Shown: positions 1 through 8,166 of the stretch, one piece after another
How the letters are laid out: the number at the start of each line of letters is the position of its first letter
Position numbering within the stretch: the stretch's first letter is position 1
Assembly (NCBI RefSeq): GCF_001672815.1
Contig: NZ_LZKK01000193.1
Coordinates: forward strand, 1-62,545
Length of the DNA stretch: 62,545 nucleotides
Reading direction: 5' to 3'
Source of the DNA: Mycobacterium sp. E796
GTDB lineage: Bacteria > Actinomycetota > Actinomycetes > Mycobacteriales > Mycobacteriaceae
The notes under the pieces: model-generated
What the model was told of the DNA's origin: nothing
Databases searched by the model: none
What the model saw: the letters and a program-made list of their open reading frames with translations, nothing else
Made by a program: the position numbers and the translations under genes

Positions 1-230
1 GCCCCCCGGCCCCCGCCGCTCCCCCGGGGCCGCCGCCGCCCACCGCGGTGGTGCCGCCGTCGCCGGACGGCTCGACGACGCTGTCGCCGGCCAAAGCCGC
101 TGCCCTGCAGGAGATCCAGGCCGCGCTCGGCGCGGCGAAAGACGCCCAGAAGAAGGGTGATTTCGCCGGCTACGGCGCGGCGCTGCAACGGCTGGACGAC
201 GCGATCAACAAGTACAACGCCACCAAGTAA
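1..230 (+). CDS. UPF0182 family protein, C-terminal end (5'-truncated)
   Basis: This is the last ~76 codons of a gene entering from the left edge; the frame is open from base 3 and ends in TAA. The visible part is a Pro/Ala-rich linker followed by DGSTTLSPAKAAALQEIQ and a charged helix ending in YNATK. That matches, from memory, the C-terminus of the large mycobacterial UPF0182 membrane proteins (Rv0064/Rv3193c type). Those are multi-pass membrane proteins of unknown function; only the soluble tail is visible here. The ATG/GTG codons inside the fragment are not taken as the start because the frame is open to the edge. Confidence 0.75.
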   Translation, partial: PPAPAAPPGPPPPTAVVPPSPDGSTTLSPAKAAALQEIQAALGAAKDAQKKGDFAGYGAALQRLDDAINKYNATK

Positions 231-322
231 ATGCGGGGCCGGCATAGATTGCACGGGTTCGCGCGTTGGCATTTGCACGGCGTGATATCGGTGCCGGCAA
301 CGGGAGGCTAAAGGAGTCGACG

Positions 323-994
323 GTGGGCATGTCCTCGGAAAGGCATGCGGGCGCGACGGGCGGTTCGTTTCGCCACGAGAGTCGGGGCGTCATCGAGAGC
401 GCATTCGAACTGCTCGAACACGTGGGTGCGTTGGAACCGGTGCGGGTGCTTGACTTGGCGAATGCGAGCGGGATCCCGCGGGAGACGGTCCGTCGGCTGC
501 TGCAGCAGTTGATCGCAGTCGGGGCGGTCAGGCGTGAAGGGACCCGCTATCGACTCGGCGCAAGCCTGTTGGGCCTGGGTTCGCGGGTGAGCCCGGAGCG
601 TCAACTGCGGGTGGCCGCCCGTCGACCGATCGCCGAACTCGCAACCGCCACGGGGGCTGCGGTTCAGTTGTCTGCGGTGATCGGCGGTGAACCGGTGTTC
701 CTGGACGCGGTGGACGCCCGCGTCCCAGGGGTGTTCACGGCCGAGCCCGGAGCCAAGGTGCCGTCGGGCACGGCGGCCGCCCGCGCCTACGCCGAAATAG
801 GCCGCACCGCACCAATAGTGGATGCCGGCGACGTACAGGCGAATCTCAGCTGCGTTGCCATAGCGATTCCTCTCGGGGGCGATGGGGCGGCTGCCGTGTC
901 GACGGTCATCGCCCAACGGCGCCCTCCGCTCGGACTGCTGGCTGCCACCAGGGCCACCGGAACCCGGATCGTCAGTCTCCTTCGCACGCCGTGA
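323..994 (+). CDS. IclR-family transcriptional regulator
   Basis: A 223-residue DNA-binding regulator. A winged helix-turn-helix occupies roughly residues 22-80, including LANASGIPRETVRRLLQQL as recognition region and a GTRYRLGASLLGLG wing. An effector-binding domain follows with the usual IclR order (VQLSAVIGGEPVFLDAV, later AIAIPLGG). The C-terminal domain is a little shorter than usual. GTG 323 is preferred because AAGGAG lies at 311-316; ATG 329 is in frame and possible. It precedes the TPP enzyme and FAD oxidoreductase on the same strand and is their likely local regulator (inference). The effector is unknown. Confidence 0.75.
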   Translation: MGMSSERHAGATGGSFRHESRGVIESAFELLEHVGALEPVRVLDLANASGIPRETVRRLLQQLIAVGAVRREGTRYRLGASLLGLGSRVSPERQLRVAARRPIAELATATGAAVQLSAVIGGEPVFLDAVDARVPGVFTAEPGAKVPSGTAAARAYAEIGRTAPIVDAGDVQANLSCVAIAIPLGGDGAAAVSTVIAQRRPPLGLLAATRATGTRIVSLLRTP

Positions 995-1070
995 ACGGGT
1001 GACCGGCGGCAAAACCCACTGAGTGGGCACGGGCTGGCCGGGGCGCCCGTCGCTTCTTAACGTCGCAAGT

Positions 1071-2768
1071 GTGACGGGAGATGCGGCCAAGAACGGCGCG
1101 GAAGTATTGCTGGCGCAGTTGGAATCTCAGGGCGTGGACTGCATTTTCGCCTCTCCCATCGCCGTGATGGCGCCGGTGTGGGAAGCGCTCGCCCGGCGGG
1201 CCGTTGACATGACGCCGCGCTACTTCCGTTGTCGTCATGAGTCGCTGGCGGTGAGCCTGGCATCGGGCTATTACAAGGCCACCGGCCGAAGCCAGGTCGT
1301 CTTCCTGCCGACATCGCTGGGAGTTCAAAACGCGTCGATGGCCCTGAGCACCGCGCTGCAGGAGCGCACGCCCATGATGGTGCTGTCACCCGACACGCTC
1401 AGCTACGGTGATGACCCCGACGGCGATCCCGGTGCCGAATGGCCCTCACTGCTGACCGACCATGCTGGCCCGGCGCGGCATGGCGAAGCCGTAGTCAAGT
1501 GGGCGAAGCGCGCACGCACGCCTTCCGATCTTGTTCATGAACTCCGGCGGGTCCGCTTCATCGCCGAGTCCGTCCCAACGGGACCGACATTGCTGGAGGT
1601 TCCGTTTCAGTTGTTGATGGCCGACGGTCACGCCGGCGTCCCCGCGTGGGTTTCCCCCGCACCGGTGGTCGCGACACCAGAGCATATCGAGCGAGTGGCC
1701 GAAATTCTCATGGGCGCAACCAATCCCATCATCATCACCGAACACGGCGGGCGCACTGGCGCGGACCGCAACGCCCTGGTAGAAATTGCCGAGGCGCTGT
1801 CGGCGCCCGTATTCGAATTCTGGAATCCCGCCTATCACAACTTCCCGCGGTCGCATCCGCTGTACGGGGCGGGGCCGGTGGAAGCGGTGCTGGGCGAAGC
1901 CGACGCCGTACTCGTGGCCGGCTGCAACGGACCATGGCATCCGCCAAATACGGTGTTACGCCCAGGGTGCGCCGTCATCCACCTCGAGGAAGACCCGCTG
2001 CGCCCGCGAGCCGCCTATTGGGGCTACCCCACCACAGAGGCGGTCGCGGGGGACCTCCCGCACAACTTGGCCGCCCTCGCCTCCAATCTGCGAACGCGCT
2101 CGGCTGCGCCGGCCAAGTCCGGCGAGCGGTGGGCCGGCTATACGCAAAGCGTCCGCGCCAAAGGCATCGAAGACGCTCGCCAGTTGGCTTCGCAAGCAAC
2201 CGATTTCGTTCCCGCGGCCAGTTTGTTCGACGCGTTGCACGAGACGCTGCCCGACGACGCGATCTGTGTCGATGAGATCACGTCTCAAGTGCCGCAGATG
2301 ATTCAATTCCTATACGCCCGCAAGCCTTTCCAGCAGTATCGCGGGTGGGCGGGGGCACTGGGCACCGGGCTGGGCACCGCACTCGGCGTCAAACTCGCGC
2401 GGCCGGGTCGGTCGGTCGTCTGCATCGTCGGCGACGGCGCCTGGCACTACAATCCCGTTCCGGCTGCCCTCGGATTCGCACAGGAATACGGCGTCCCGCT
2501 GTTCATCGTGCTGTGCAACAACCGGCAATACGCATCCCAAACCCGGAATCTCCTCAAGTACTACCCCGGTGGCGCTGCGGTCCGCGAAGAGAACTTCGTC
2601 GGCAACGTCATTGAGCCAACACCCGACTACGTGAAGCAGGCCGAAGCCTACGGCGGTAGGGGTGAACGCGTGCAGAAGCGCGACGAGCTGGCCGGGGCAG
2701 TAGACCGTGCGCTCGACGCTGTCGCGTCGGGACAGACCTTCTTGCTCGACGTCGTAGTCCAACCGTAG
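1071..2768 (+). CDS. Thiamine-diphosphate-dependent enzyme (benzoylformate decarboxylase/acetolactate synthase-like)
   Basis: A 565-residue TPP enzyme with three domains in the usual order: PYR domain with the cofactor-activating Glu in RCRHESLAV (E57), a central Rossmann-like domain (NPIIITEHGGRTGADRN), and a PP domain with GDGAWHYNPVPAALGF ending in NN, the Mg/TPP motif. Unlike the glyoxylate carboligase at 27843 it keeps the normal Glu, so it may be a 2-keto-acid decarboxylase or a carboligase; the substrate cannot be told. GTG 1071 is chosen because TAACGT (1058-1063) sits 7 nt upstream, a leaderless mycobacterial arrangement; an earlier in-frame GTG exists at 1023. It ends 7 nt before the FAD oxidoreductase, so the two are probably co-transcribed. 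Confidence 0.8.
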   Translation: MTGDAAKNGAEVLLAQLESQGVDCIFASPIAVMAPVWEALARRAVDMTPRYFRCRHESLAVSLASGYYKATGRSQVVFLPTSLGVQNASMALSTALQERTPMMVLSPDTLSYGDDPDGDPGAEWPSLLTDHAGPARHGEAVVKWAKRARTPSDLVHELRRVRFIAESVPTGPTLLEVPFQLLMADGHAGVPAWVSPAPVVATPEHIERVAEILMGATNPIIITEHGGRTGADRNALVEIAEALSAPVFEFWNPAYHNFPRSHPLYGAGPVEAVLGEADAVLVAGCNGPWHPPNTVLRPGCAVIHLEEDPLRPRAAYWGYPTTEAVAGDLPHNLAALASNLRTRSAAPAKSGERWAGYTQSVRAKGIEDARQLASQATDFVPAASLFDALHETLPDDAICVDEITSQVPQMIQFLYARKPFQQYRGWAGALGTGLGTALGVKLARPGRSVVCIVGDGAWHYNPVPAALGFAQEYGVPLFIVLCNNRQYASQTRNLLKYYPGGAAVREENFVGNVIEPTPDYVKQAEAYGGRGERVQKRDELAGAVDRALDAVASGQTFLLDVVVQP

Positions 2769-2775
2769 GAGCCAA

Positions 2776-4107
2776 ATGAGTGAGACCGATGCGATCGGCG
2801 CGGCCGCCAACGGTGCGCCGTTGATCTGGAACGGGGCGGTGCAACATCGTCCGGCATTGATCGTACGGGTCGAGTCACCGGGCGACGTAGCGCAAACCAT
2901 CCGTGTGGCGCGGGAGCGCGGGATGCGGCTCTCGGTGCTCGGCGGCGGCCACGATTGGGCGGGTCGCGCGGTCTGCCACGGCGGCCTGGTTATCGACATG
3001 TCCGGGATGCGAAGTGTCACAGTCGATACCAGGGCCCGGGTCGCAACAGTGGGCGGGGGTGTCATCGCGGCCGACCTGATCGACGCGGTCGCGCCGTACG
3101 GGCTGGTCGCCGCCACTGGCAGCTGCGGTGGTGTCGGCATCGCCGGCCTGACGCTCGGCGGGGGTTATGGACCGCTCAACGGGCGGTTCGGCCTGGCGTC
3201 AGACAACCTGCTCGGCGCCGAGGTCGTCCTGGCGGATGGTCGGATCGTGACGGCCGACGCGACTCACGAGCCGGAGCTTTTCTGGGCACTGCGCGGCGGT
3301 GGCGGCAACTTCGGCGTGGTCACTTCCATGCGCGTCCAATTGCATCCGCTCGACCGGTTGATCGGCGGAATGATCCTGTTTCCGTGGTCGCAGGCGGCGA
3401 CGGTGTGGCGTGGGCTTGGTGAGGTGTTGTCGACGGCACCGGACGAGCTGACCGTGCAAAGCGGAGTGATGTCCGGCCCGGACCGCACTCCGGCGGTTTT
3501 TCTAGCCCCGGCCTGGAGCGGCGATCTTCTTTCCGGCCAAACCGCCGTCGATGCGCTCACTAAGCTTGGAACGCCGCTGAGCGCCCAAGTCGCGTCCATG
3601 TCGTACCGCGAATGGCCGAGTCTGTTCGCCGCGTGGGACGTCCGTGGACACTGCTGGGCGATTCGCACCCGCACGATCGCGGGTTACACGCCAGAGGTCA
3701 TCGATACGCTCCTCGAGATCGGCCGGACACTGACCACCCCTAGCGGCATCTCCATTCACCACTGTCACGGTGCTTCGACCGTCATCGCCCCGGACGACAC
3801 CGCTTTCGCGAACCGACGCCCACATTTCGTCGTCGAGATCGTCGCCGGTTGGGAGGGCGAGGACAGCGCCCGACCTAGCGCCTGGGCCGACGCGGCCTCG
3901 GCCGCGCTTGCCCCGCACGCGCTGCCCGGCGGCTACGCCAACCTGCTCGGGCCGGACGACCACGAGCAGATCGCAAATGCGTACGGCGAGAATGCCATCC
4001 GACTCGTCGCCGCCAAGAAACACTACGACCCCGACGGTGTTTTCACCGCCATCCCACTTCCCGGCGTCAGCGAGGACAAGAGATCCAATGTCGTGCGTCG
4101 CCGGTAG
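2776..4107 (+). CDS. FAD-linked oxidoreductase, berberine-bridge-like (bicovalent FAD candidate)
   Basis: A 443-residue flavoprotein of the FAD_binding_4 plus BBE type. GGGHDWAG places a His at residue 59 and GSCGGVGIAG a Cys at residue 117, the two positions that carry the 8-alpha-histidyl and 6-S-cysteinyl FAD links in bicovalent family members. GGGYG and ALRGGGGNFGVV follow. The C-terminus has the BBE motif region (NAYGENAIRLVAAKKHYDPDGVF). Such enzymes oxidise sugars, alcohols or alkaloid-like substrates with O2; the substrate here is unknown. It follows the TPP enzyme by 7 nt with a purine-rich ribosome site (TAGGAG) before ATG, suggesting a two-gene catabolic or biosynthetic unit. Confidence 0.82.
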   Translation: MSETDAIGAAANGAPLIWNGAVQHRPALIVRVESPGDVAQTIRVARERGMRLSVLGGGHDWAGRAVCHGGLVIDMSGMRSVTVDTRARVATVGGGVIAADLIDAVAPYGLVAATGSCGGVGIAGLTLGGGYGPLNGRFGLASDNLLGAEVVLADGRIVTADATHEPELFWALRGGGGNFGVVTSMRVQLHPLDRLIGGMILFPWSQAATVWRGLGEVLSTAPDELTVQSGVMSGPDRTPAVFLAPAWSGDLLSGQTAVDALTKLGTPLSAQVASMSYREWPSLFAAWDVRGHCWAIRTRTIAGYTPEVIDTLLEIGRTLTTPSGISIHHCHGASTVIAPDDTAFANRRPHFVVEIVAGWEGEDSARPSAWADAASAALAPHALPGGYANLLGPDDHEQIANAYGENAIRLVAAKKHYDPDGVFTAIPLPGVSEDKRSNVVRRR

Positions 4108-4127
4108 GCGGGGCGCGATGCTAACCC

Positions 4128-5144
4128 TTACCGTCCCTGGATACGCCGGGCCACCTCGCCGTAGCGCTCGAAGCGCTCGCGGTCGCCCTGCGCGTTGTAA
4201 AGGACCAACCGCGTCGCGATCCCGCCGTACTTCTTGGTCAGCGCGTCGACCAGCCCGTCCCACGTCGACTCGGTGGCGAAGGCGGCGATGTGCTCGTCGC
4301 TGATCTGGGCCGCCATCCCGGCGAAGTCCCCGGCCTTCTGCCTCTCGCGGATGCGCGCCGTCGTCCCCTCGAACCCGGCCTCGTCCCAGATGAACGCGTA
4401 GTTGGGGGTGCTGCCGTAGAAGGACATGCTGGCGCGCACCGACTCCCGCTCGTGGTCGCGCTCTTCGTCGGTGTCGCCGACGATCGTCATCACCGGCACG
4501 ATCAACGCGATGTCCGACGCCGAGCGCCCCGCCTTCGCCGCCCCGTCCGCGATGTTGGGCACGACGTGACGGGCGAGATACCCCGGCTCGCCGAGCGGGT
4601 GGACGTGCACGCCGTCGGCCACCTCGCCCGCCATCCGCAACATCCACGGATTCACCGCCGCCACATCGACTTTCGGGTCCGGCGCGTCGATGGGCCCGGC
4701 GCTCCACTGCGGGCTGATGAAGTCGAGATCGTAGAACTCGCCGTGGTGGTCGAGCTTGCCCGTCCGGAACGCGGCGAAGCACGCCTTCACCGCGAGCACG
4801 TAATCGCGCAGCCGCGGGCCCGGGCGCTCGAACGCCACGCCGTAGCGCCGCACGACGTGCGTGCGAACCTGCGTGCCGAGGCCGAGCCGGAACTTCCCGC
4901 CGGTCGCCTCCTGGAGTTCCCACGCCGTGGCCGCGGTGATGAAGGGGCTCCGCGGGAAGGCCACCGCGACACCGGTCGACAGCTCCAGGCCAGGCGCGGC
5001 CTGCGAGGCGACGGCGGCGTTGAGGTAGGGCGTGCGCCCGGTCTCAGTCAGCAGCAGGCCGGAGAATCCGGCGGCCTGCGTGCGACGGGCCAGGTCGCCG
5101 ACCCGGTCCAACGGTTGCGGGATCGCCATCACGTCGATGTGCAT
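4128..5144 (-). CDS. LLM-class (luciferase-like) F420-dependent oxidoreductase
   Basis: A 338-residue TIM-barrel flavin/F420 enzyme, based on the N-terminal strand (MHIDVMAIPQPLDRVGDLAR), the FSGLLLTETGRTPYLNAAVA segment, GLGTQVRTHVVRRYG and the late EVADGVHVHPL motif. Resembles the mycobacterial F420-dependent subgroup represented by TIGR03617 (from memory). ATG 5144 starts the conserved barrel; an upstream in-frame start at 5168 would add eight residues not typical of the family. The gene is convergent with the FAD oxidoreductase and lies 24 bp downstream of the GlxA-type regulator on the same strand, which could control it. Substrate unknown. Confidence 0.82.
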   Translation of the reverse strand: MHIDVMAIPQPLDRVGDLARRTQAAGFSGLLLTETGRTPYLNAAVASQAAPGLELSTGVAVAFPRSPFITAATAWELQEATGGKFRLGLGTQVRTHVVRRYGVAFERPGPRLRDYVLAVKACFAAFRTGKLDHHGEFYDLDFISPQWSAGPIDAPDPKVDVAAVNPWMLRMAGEVADGVHVHPLGEPGYLARHVVPNIADGAAKAGRSASDIALIVPVMTIVGDTDEERDHERESVRASMSFYGSTPNYAFIWDEAGFEGTTARIRERQKAGDFAGMAAQISDEHIAAFATESTWDGLVDALTKKYGGIATRLVLYNAQGDRERFERYGEVARRIQGR

Positions 5145-5168
5145 GGCGGAACAGTATGCTCCCGTCAC

Positions 5169-6143
5169 TTAGCCGCGGGACGCGGTCCGGAATCTGTCCC
5201 GGTAGGCCTTCGGCGAGACGCCGAGGTGGTCGACGAACACGCGCCGCAGGGTTTCGGCGCTGCCGAACCCGGCGATGCGGGCCGTGTCGGCGACGCCGCG
5301 GCCGGCGTCGAGCGCGGCGCGGGCGGCGTCGATGCGCACCATCTCGACATAGCGGGCCGGCGTCGTGCCGAGTTCGGACTGGAAGAGTCGGGTCAGCTGC
5401 CGCGTGCTCAGGGAGGCTTGCGCGGCAAGCGTTTTGACGCTGTGGTCGGACGCCGGGTCGGCCGCGATCGCCTCGGTGACCTTGCGCAGCGGCGACTGCG
5501 GCGGGGGCTCTGCCTCGACCAGAGTCGAGAATTGCGATTGACCACCCGCGCGCTTGAGATAGACGACCAGCCACCGGGCCACGTCGCGGACCAGCTCGGT
5601 GCCGTGATCCATTTCGACGAGCGCCAGCGCCAGGTCGATGCCCGACGACACCCCGGCCGACGTGAAGACGTCGCCGTCGCGGACGAACAACGCGTCCGGT
5701 TCGACGGCGACGTCAGGAAAGGCCCGGGCGAACAACCGGGCGTCATGCCAGTGCGTGGTGGCGCGCCGGCCATCGAGCAGGCCGGCCTGCGCCAGGATGA
5801 ACGACCCCGTGCAGATCGACGCCAGGCGCCGGGTCCGGTCCGCGGCCGACTTGACCGCATCGACGAGCGCGGGATCGATCGCCCGCCGCGGCAGGTTGTC
5901 GCTCCCGGCGACCATGATGATGTCGGCCGACTCGATCGACGAAAGCGCGTCCGTCACGCCCAACCGGGTGCCGATCGAGGTGATGACGTCGCGGCCGTCC
6001 ACCGACGCGATCTTCAGCTGATAGTCGGCGCCGAATCGGTTGGCCTCGGCGAAGACCTCGCCCGCCCCCGCGACGTCCAGCATCGTCACGTCATCGAAGA
6101 CGACGATGACCACAACCCGCGACCGCGCACCAGCTTCAGCCAC
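5169..6143 (-). CDS. GlxA/FtrA-type transcriptional regulator (DJ-1/PfpI domain + AraC HTH)
   Basis: A 324-residue regulator. Residues ~8-190 are a class I glutamine-amidotransferase-like (DJ-1/PfpI) sensor domain with the nucleophile-elbow sequence SICTGSFILAQAGLL (C111) and TTHW. Residues ~225-320 carry two AraC helix-turn-helix units (VKTLAAQASLSTRQLTRLF; VADTARIAGFGSAETLRRVF) and end in the family signature GVSPKAYRDRF. The furthest start is GTG 6143-6141; no clear ribosome site precedes it, so the start is uncertain. A tandem-repeat element at 6151-6174 begins 8 bp upstream of that start and recurs before two HD-domain genes. This makes the protein the natural candidate to bind it (inference). 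Confidence 0.85.
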   Translation of the reverse strand: MAEAGARSRVVVIVVFDDVTMLDVAGAGEVFAEANRFGADYQLKIASVDGRDVITSIGTRLGVTDALSSIESADIIMVAGSDNLPRRAIDPALVDAVKSAADRTRRLASICTGSFILAQAGLLDGRRATTHWHDARLFARAFPDVAVEPDALFVRDGDVFTSAGVSSGIDLALALVEMDHGTELVRDVARWLVVYLKRAGGQSQFSTLVEAEPPPQSPLRKVTEAIAADPASDHSVKTLAAQASLSTRQLTRLFQSELGTTPARYVEMVRIDAARAALDAGRGVADTARIAGFGSAETLRRVFVDHLGVSPKAYRDRFRTASRG

Positions 6144-6150
6144 GGGCCCA

Positions 6151-6174
6151 TTGTCGCAACCTGTGGGAAAGATG
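6151..6174. promoter_or_regulatory. Tandem TGTCG/TGTGG element, copy A (putative operator)
   Basis: Contains TGTCGCA and, exactly 10 bp later, TGTGGGA, followed by AAAGATG; a third TGTCGCG starts at 6173. The same block recurs at 7331-7354 and 9553-9576 (consensus TGTCGSA-N3-TGKGGKA-AAGAYG). One-helical-turn direct repeats are the usual binding pattern of AraC-family regulators. This copy lies in the gap between the GlxA-type regulator and a decayed HD-domain gene, so it could serve autoregulation. Binding is inferred. Confidence 0.5.
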
Positions 6175-6260
6175 TCGCGCCGGCTTGCGGTGGCCGGTTA
6201 ACGATTGACGATCTCGCTGCGTTCTGCGGTGCAGACGGCCAGTATCGCCCAACTCAGCAG

Positions 6261-6371
6261 GTTGATCATGAGCACAGCACCTTTGGGACGGTGCATGCGG
6301 ATGTGCTGCGACACTTCGACCCAACGTTCCGGCGTGACAACTTCGTGGAGATCATCCTCAACAACTCATGA
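6261..6371 (+). pseudogene. Remnant of an HD-domain gene (C-terminal ~36 codons)
   Basis: Reading from 6261 to the TGA at 6369-6371 gives HSTFGTVHADVLRHFDP then TFRRDNFVEIILNNS. This lines up nearly residue for residue with the C-termini of the two intact HD-domain proteins (HSTFGTVNADVLAHFDPAF at the end of 7428-8078 and the equivalent in 9647-10297). An ATG at 6268 in sequence context like the starts of those genes is out of frame with this tail. The copy therefore looks like an internal deletion that joined the start region to the last codons. It lies downstream of operator copy A, where a third HD gene would be expected. Confidence 0.75.
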
Positions 6372-6488
6372 CCCGAATAGAGGCACCCCAGACTCGGCAG
6401 GCTATGCCGCGAACTGTCCCGCCTGGTGACGACGCTGCGGGATGGTCGCGGATCCGAAAGCGTTTGCACTCAACAAGATAAGGACACA

Positions 6489-6599
6489 ATGCAAAAAAGC
6501 GAGAACGACACCTGGGATCTGGCCGCGAGCGTGCGCGCCACCCGACACGAGCACGGCACCTACGGACGCGGTGAGAACACGTGTCGACGTACGTTCTGA
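6489..6599 (+). pseudogene. Probable N-terminal remnant of a TIGR00027-type SAM-dependent methyltransferase
   Basis: A 36-codon frame begins at ATG 6489 behind AAGGA and reads MQKSENDTWDLAASVRAT before losing similarity and stopping at 6599. The DTWDLAASV stretch matches the N-terminal signature (DTWDxATSVGATA) of the large mycobacterial family of putative S-adenosylmethionine-dependent methyltransferases (Rv0725c/Rv0830-like, from memory). The catalytic domain is absent. It could be a remnant left by deletion or recombination; translation as a tiny peptide is possible but unsupported. It overlaps the first 19 bases of the next gene. Confidence 0.5.
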
Positions 6600-7282
6600 T
6601 TCCGGGTGCCTGGCACGGAGCCTGGTCGTGGCGGCCGGTCGCGGAGCGGCTTCGCGCGGCGCGTCACCGGGTGATCACGTTGACTCTGCCCGGGATGAAT
6701 GACGGTGATAACCCATGGGGTTACGAGCTCCGAGATGCGATCGAGTACATCGCCCACCAGGTGCGACGGCTGGCGCCCGGCAACGTCATCCTGGTCGCGC
6801 ACAGCTGGGGCGGATTTCCCGCGACAGGCGCCGCGCGGCTGCTTGGGCGCCGAGTGGAGAAGCTCGTGTACTACAACGCGCATGTGCCGGTGCGCTTCAG
6901 GTCCATGATCGACGAGAATCCGGCCGACAAGCGCTTCGCCGCGCTGCGGTGGATGACAGAATCGCCGGTTGGCGCCGTGCCGGCCACCCTGGAATACCTT
7001 GAGCAGGAACTGATGCAGGGCGTCTCTCGCGACGTGCAGCTGTTAGTGGCCGACCTGCTGACGCCTCAGCCCGGTGGCTACTTCCTCGGCGCTCTGGACT
7101 TCGACGCGGGCGATCTCGGTATTCCGATGGCCTACATCGCCGGCGAGGACGATGTGGCCATGCCCCGACCGGCTGCCGAATCCGCCGCCCGGATCGGGGT
7201 CCGGCCAGTCATGGTTCCCGGGACGCACAACGGATTGCTCACTCACCCCGACGAGGTGGCTAACGCAATCCTCGCCGCTTGA
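6581..7282 (+). CDS. Alpha/beta hydrolase (esterase/lactonase-like)
   Basis: A 233-residue alpha/beta-hydrolase. VLIPGAWHGAWSW forms the oxyanion region, VAHSWGG carries the nucleophile S75, AGEDD supplies the acid, and VPGTHNGLLTHP the catalytic His (H216 likely). Resembles small methylesterase/hydroxynitrile-lyase-like or salicylate-esterase-type proteins; the substrate is unknown. The GTG start gives the family-typical beginning of the first strand. It sits between the HD-gene remnant and the first intact HD gene. A second protein of the same family is encoded at 37558-38247. Confidence 0.82.
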   Translation: MSTYVLIPGAWHGAWSWRPVAERLRAARHRVITLTLPGMNDGDNPWGYELRDAIEYIAHQVRRLAPGNVILVAHSWGGFPATGAARLLGRRVEKLVYYNAHVPVRFRSMIDENPADKRFAALRWMTESPVGAVPATLEYLEQELMQGVSRDVQLLVADLLTPQPGGYFLGALDFDAGDLGIPMAYIAGEDDVAMPRPAAESAARIGVRPVMVPGTHNGLLTHPDEVANAILAA

Positions 7283-7330
7283 CGATGACCACCACTCGGG
7301 GGCGCGGCATCGACTTCCGCGACGGTTCCA

Positions 7331-7354
7331 TTGTCGCAATCTGGGGTAAAGACG
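7331..7354. promoter_or_regulatory. Tandem TGTCG/TGTGG element, copy B (putative operator of HD gene 1)
   Basis: Reads TTGTCGCAATC then TGGGGTAAAGACG, matching copy A (6151-6174) at about 20 of 24 positions and preceded by the same CCA. It ends 73 bp before the ATG of HD gene 1, almost the same distance as copy C from HD gene 2. Homology between B and C continues beyond the core (shared TGGCCGCGCG). It is therefore either a duplicated promoter region, an operator, or both. Confidence 0.5.
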
Positions 7355-7427
7355 GCGCAATCGCCATGGGTCGACGTGGCCGCGCGCCCGCAGACTGGCT
7401 GCAGGTCGCTTAACCCAGGAGATGATC

Positions 7428-8078
7428 ATGATTACTCAGCCGATAGCAACCATCGCCGACGTCGTCGTACCGGACACCCCGCTGGTGCGCGAGATCACCG
7501 AGTACATTCGCGACGCCGAAGGCGATCTGCTCTTCGACCATTCCCGCCGGGTGTTCCTGTTCGGTGCGCTGCAGGGCCGCCGCCGCGGCCTGCAACCGGA
7601 CCTGGAACTGCTCTACGCCGGCGCCATGTTTCACGACATCGGCCTCACCGAGCGCTACCGCACATCCGCCCTGCGCTTCGAGGTGGACAGCGCCAACGCG
7701 GCCCGCGATTTCCTGCTGCGGCACGGCGTCGACGAGGCCGACGCCCGCAAGGTGTGGCTGGGCATCGCCCTGCACACGACGCCCGGCATCCCCGAGTTCC
7801 TCGAACCCGAAATCGCCTTGGTCACAGCGGGTGTCGAAACCGACGTCCTGGGCATCGGCCGCGACGACCTGTCGCCCGAGGCCCTCGCCGCCGTTACCGC
7901 CGCCCATCCCCGGCCGGACTTCAAGAACCGCATCCTGGCCGCCTTCAACGACGGCATGAAGCACCGCCCGCACAGCACGTTCGGCACAGTCAACGCCGAC
8001 GTGTTGGCGCACTTCGACCCGGCGTTCGCCCGCGACAACTTCGTCGACATCATCCTGGGCAACACCTGGCCCGAATAG
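7428..8078 (+). CDS. HD-domain metal-dependent hydrolase-like protein (cyanamide hydratase-like), copy 1
   Basis: A 216-residue single HD domain. FDHSRRVFLFG gives the first metal ligand (H38), AMFHDIGLTERY the HD pair (H69-D70), and IALHTTPGIPEF a later His. Length and spacing resemble the cyanamide-hydratase-like HD subfamily (LHDIG plus RFE-ANAARDFLL segments). Nucleotidase activity cannot be excluded. ATG 7428 is preferred over ATG 7422 because AGGAG (7417-7421) is correctly spaced only for the former. The protein at 9647-10297 is a close paralogue of identical length, and 6261-6371 is a decayed third copy. An FAD monooxygenase follows. Confidence 0.82.
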   Translation: MITQPIATIADVVVPDTPLVREITEYIRDAEGDLLFDHSRRVFLFGALQGRRRGLQPDLELLYAGAMFHDIGLTERYRTSALRFEVDSANAARDFLLRHGVDEADARKVWLGIALHTTPGIPEFLEPEIALVTAGVETDVLGIGRDDLSPEALAAVTAAHPRPDFKNRILAAFNDGMKHRPHSTFGTVNADVLAHFDPAFARDNFVDIILGNTWPE

Positions 8079-8098
8079 GCGTCACTCTATTTGATTCC

Positions 8099-8124
8099 GA
8101 TGCGCCCGCCTGCGCGGGCGCATC
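8099..8124. terminator. Perfect 11-bp hairpin between HD gene 1 and the FAD monooxygenase
   Basis: GATGCGCCCGC (8099-8109), loop CTGC, GCGGGCGCATC (8114-8124): a perfect GC-rich stem beginning 21 bp after the HD stop codon. No T-run follows, so as a terminator it would be of the U-less type often proposed for mycobacteria. It could instead attenuate or process the message before the downstream gene. Confidence 0.5.
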
Positions 8125-8166
8125 GCTACGCCACCGATCTCTCAACACTGGGCACAAGGAGACAGC

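Noticed and set aside
4290..6371. A 693-codon plus-strand open frame covering the LLM and GlxA regulator genes
   Set aside because: Antisense shadow of GC-rich genes: composition is Arg/Gly/Asp/His-rich with no domain. Only its last ~36 codons (from 6261) have meaning, as the HD-gene remnant.
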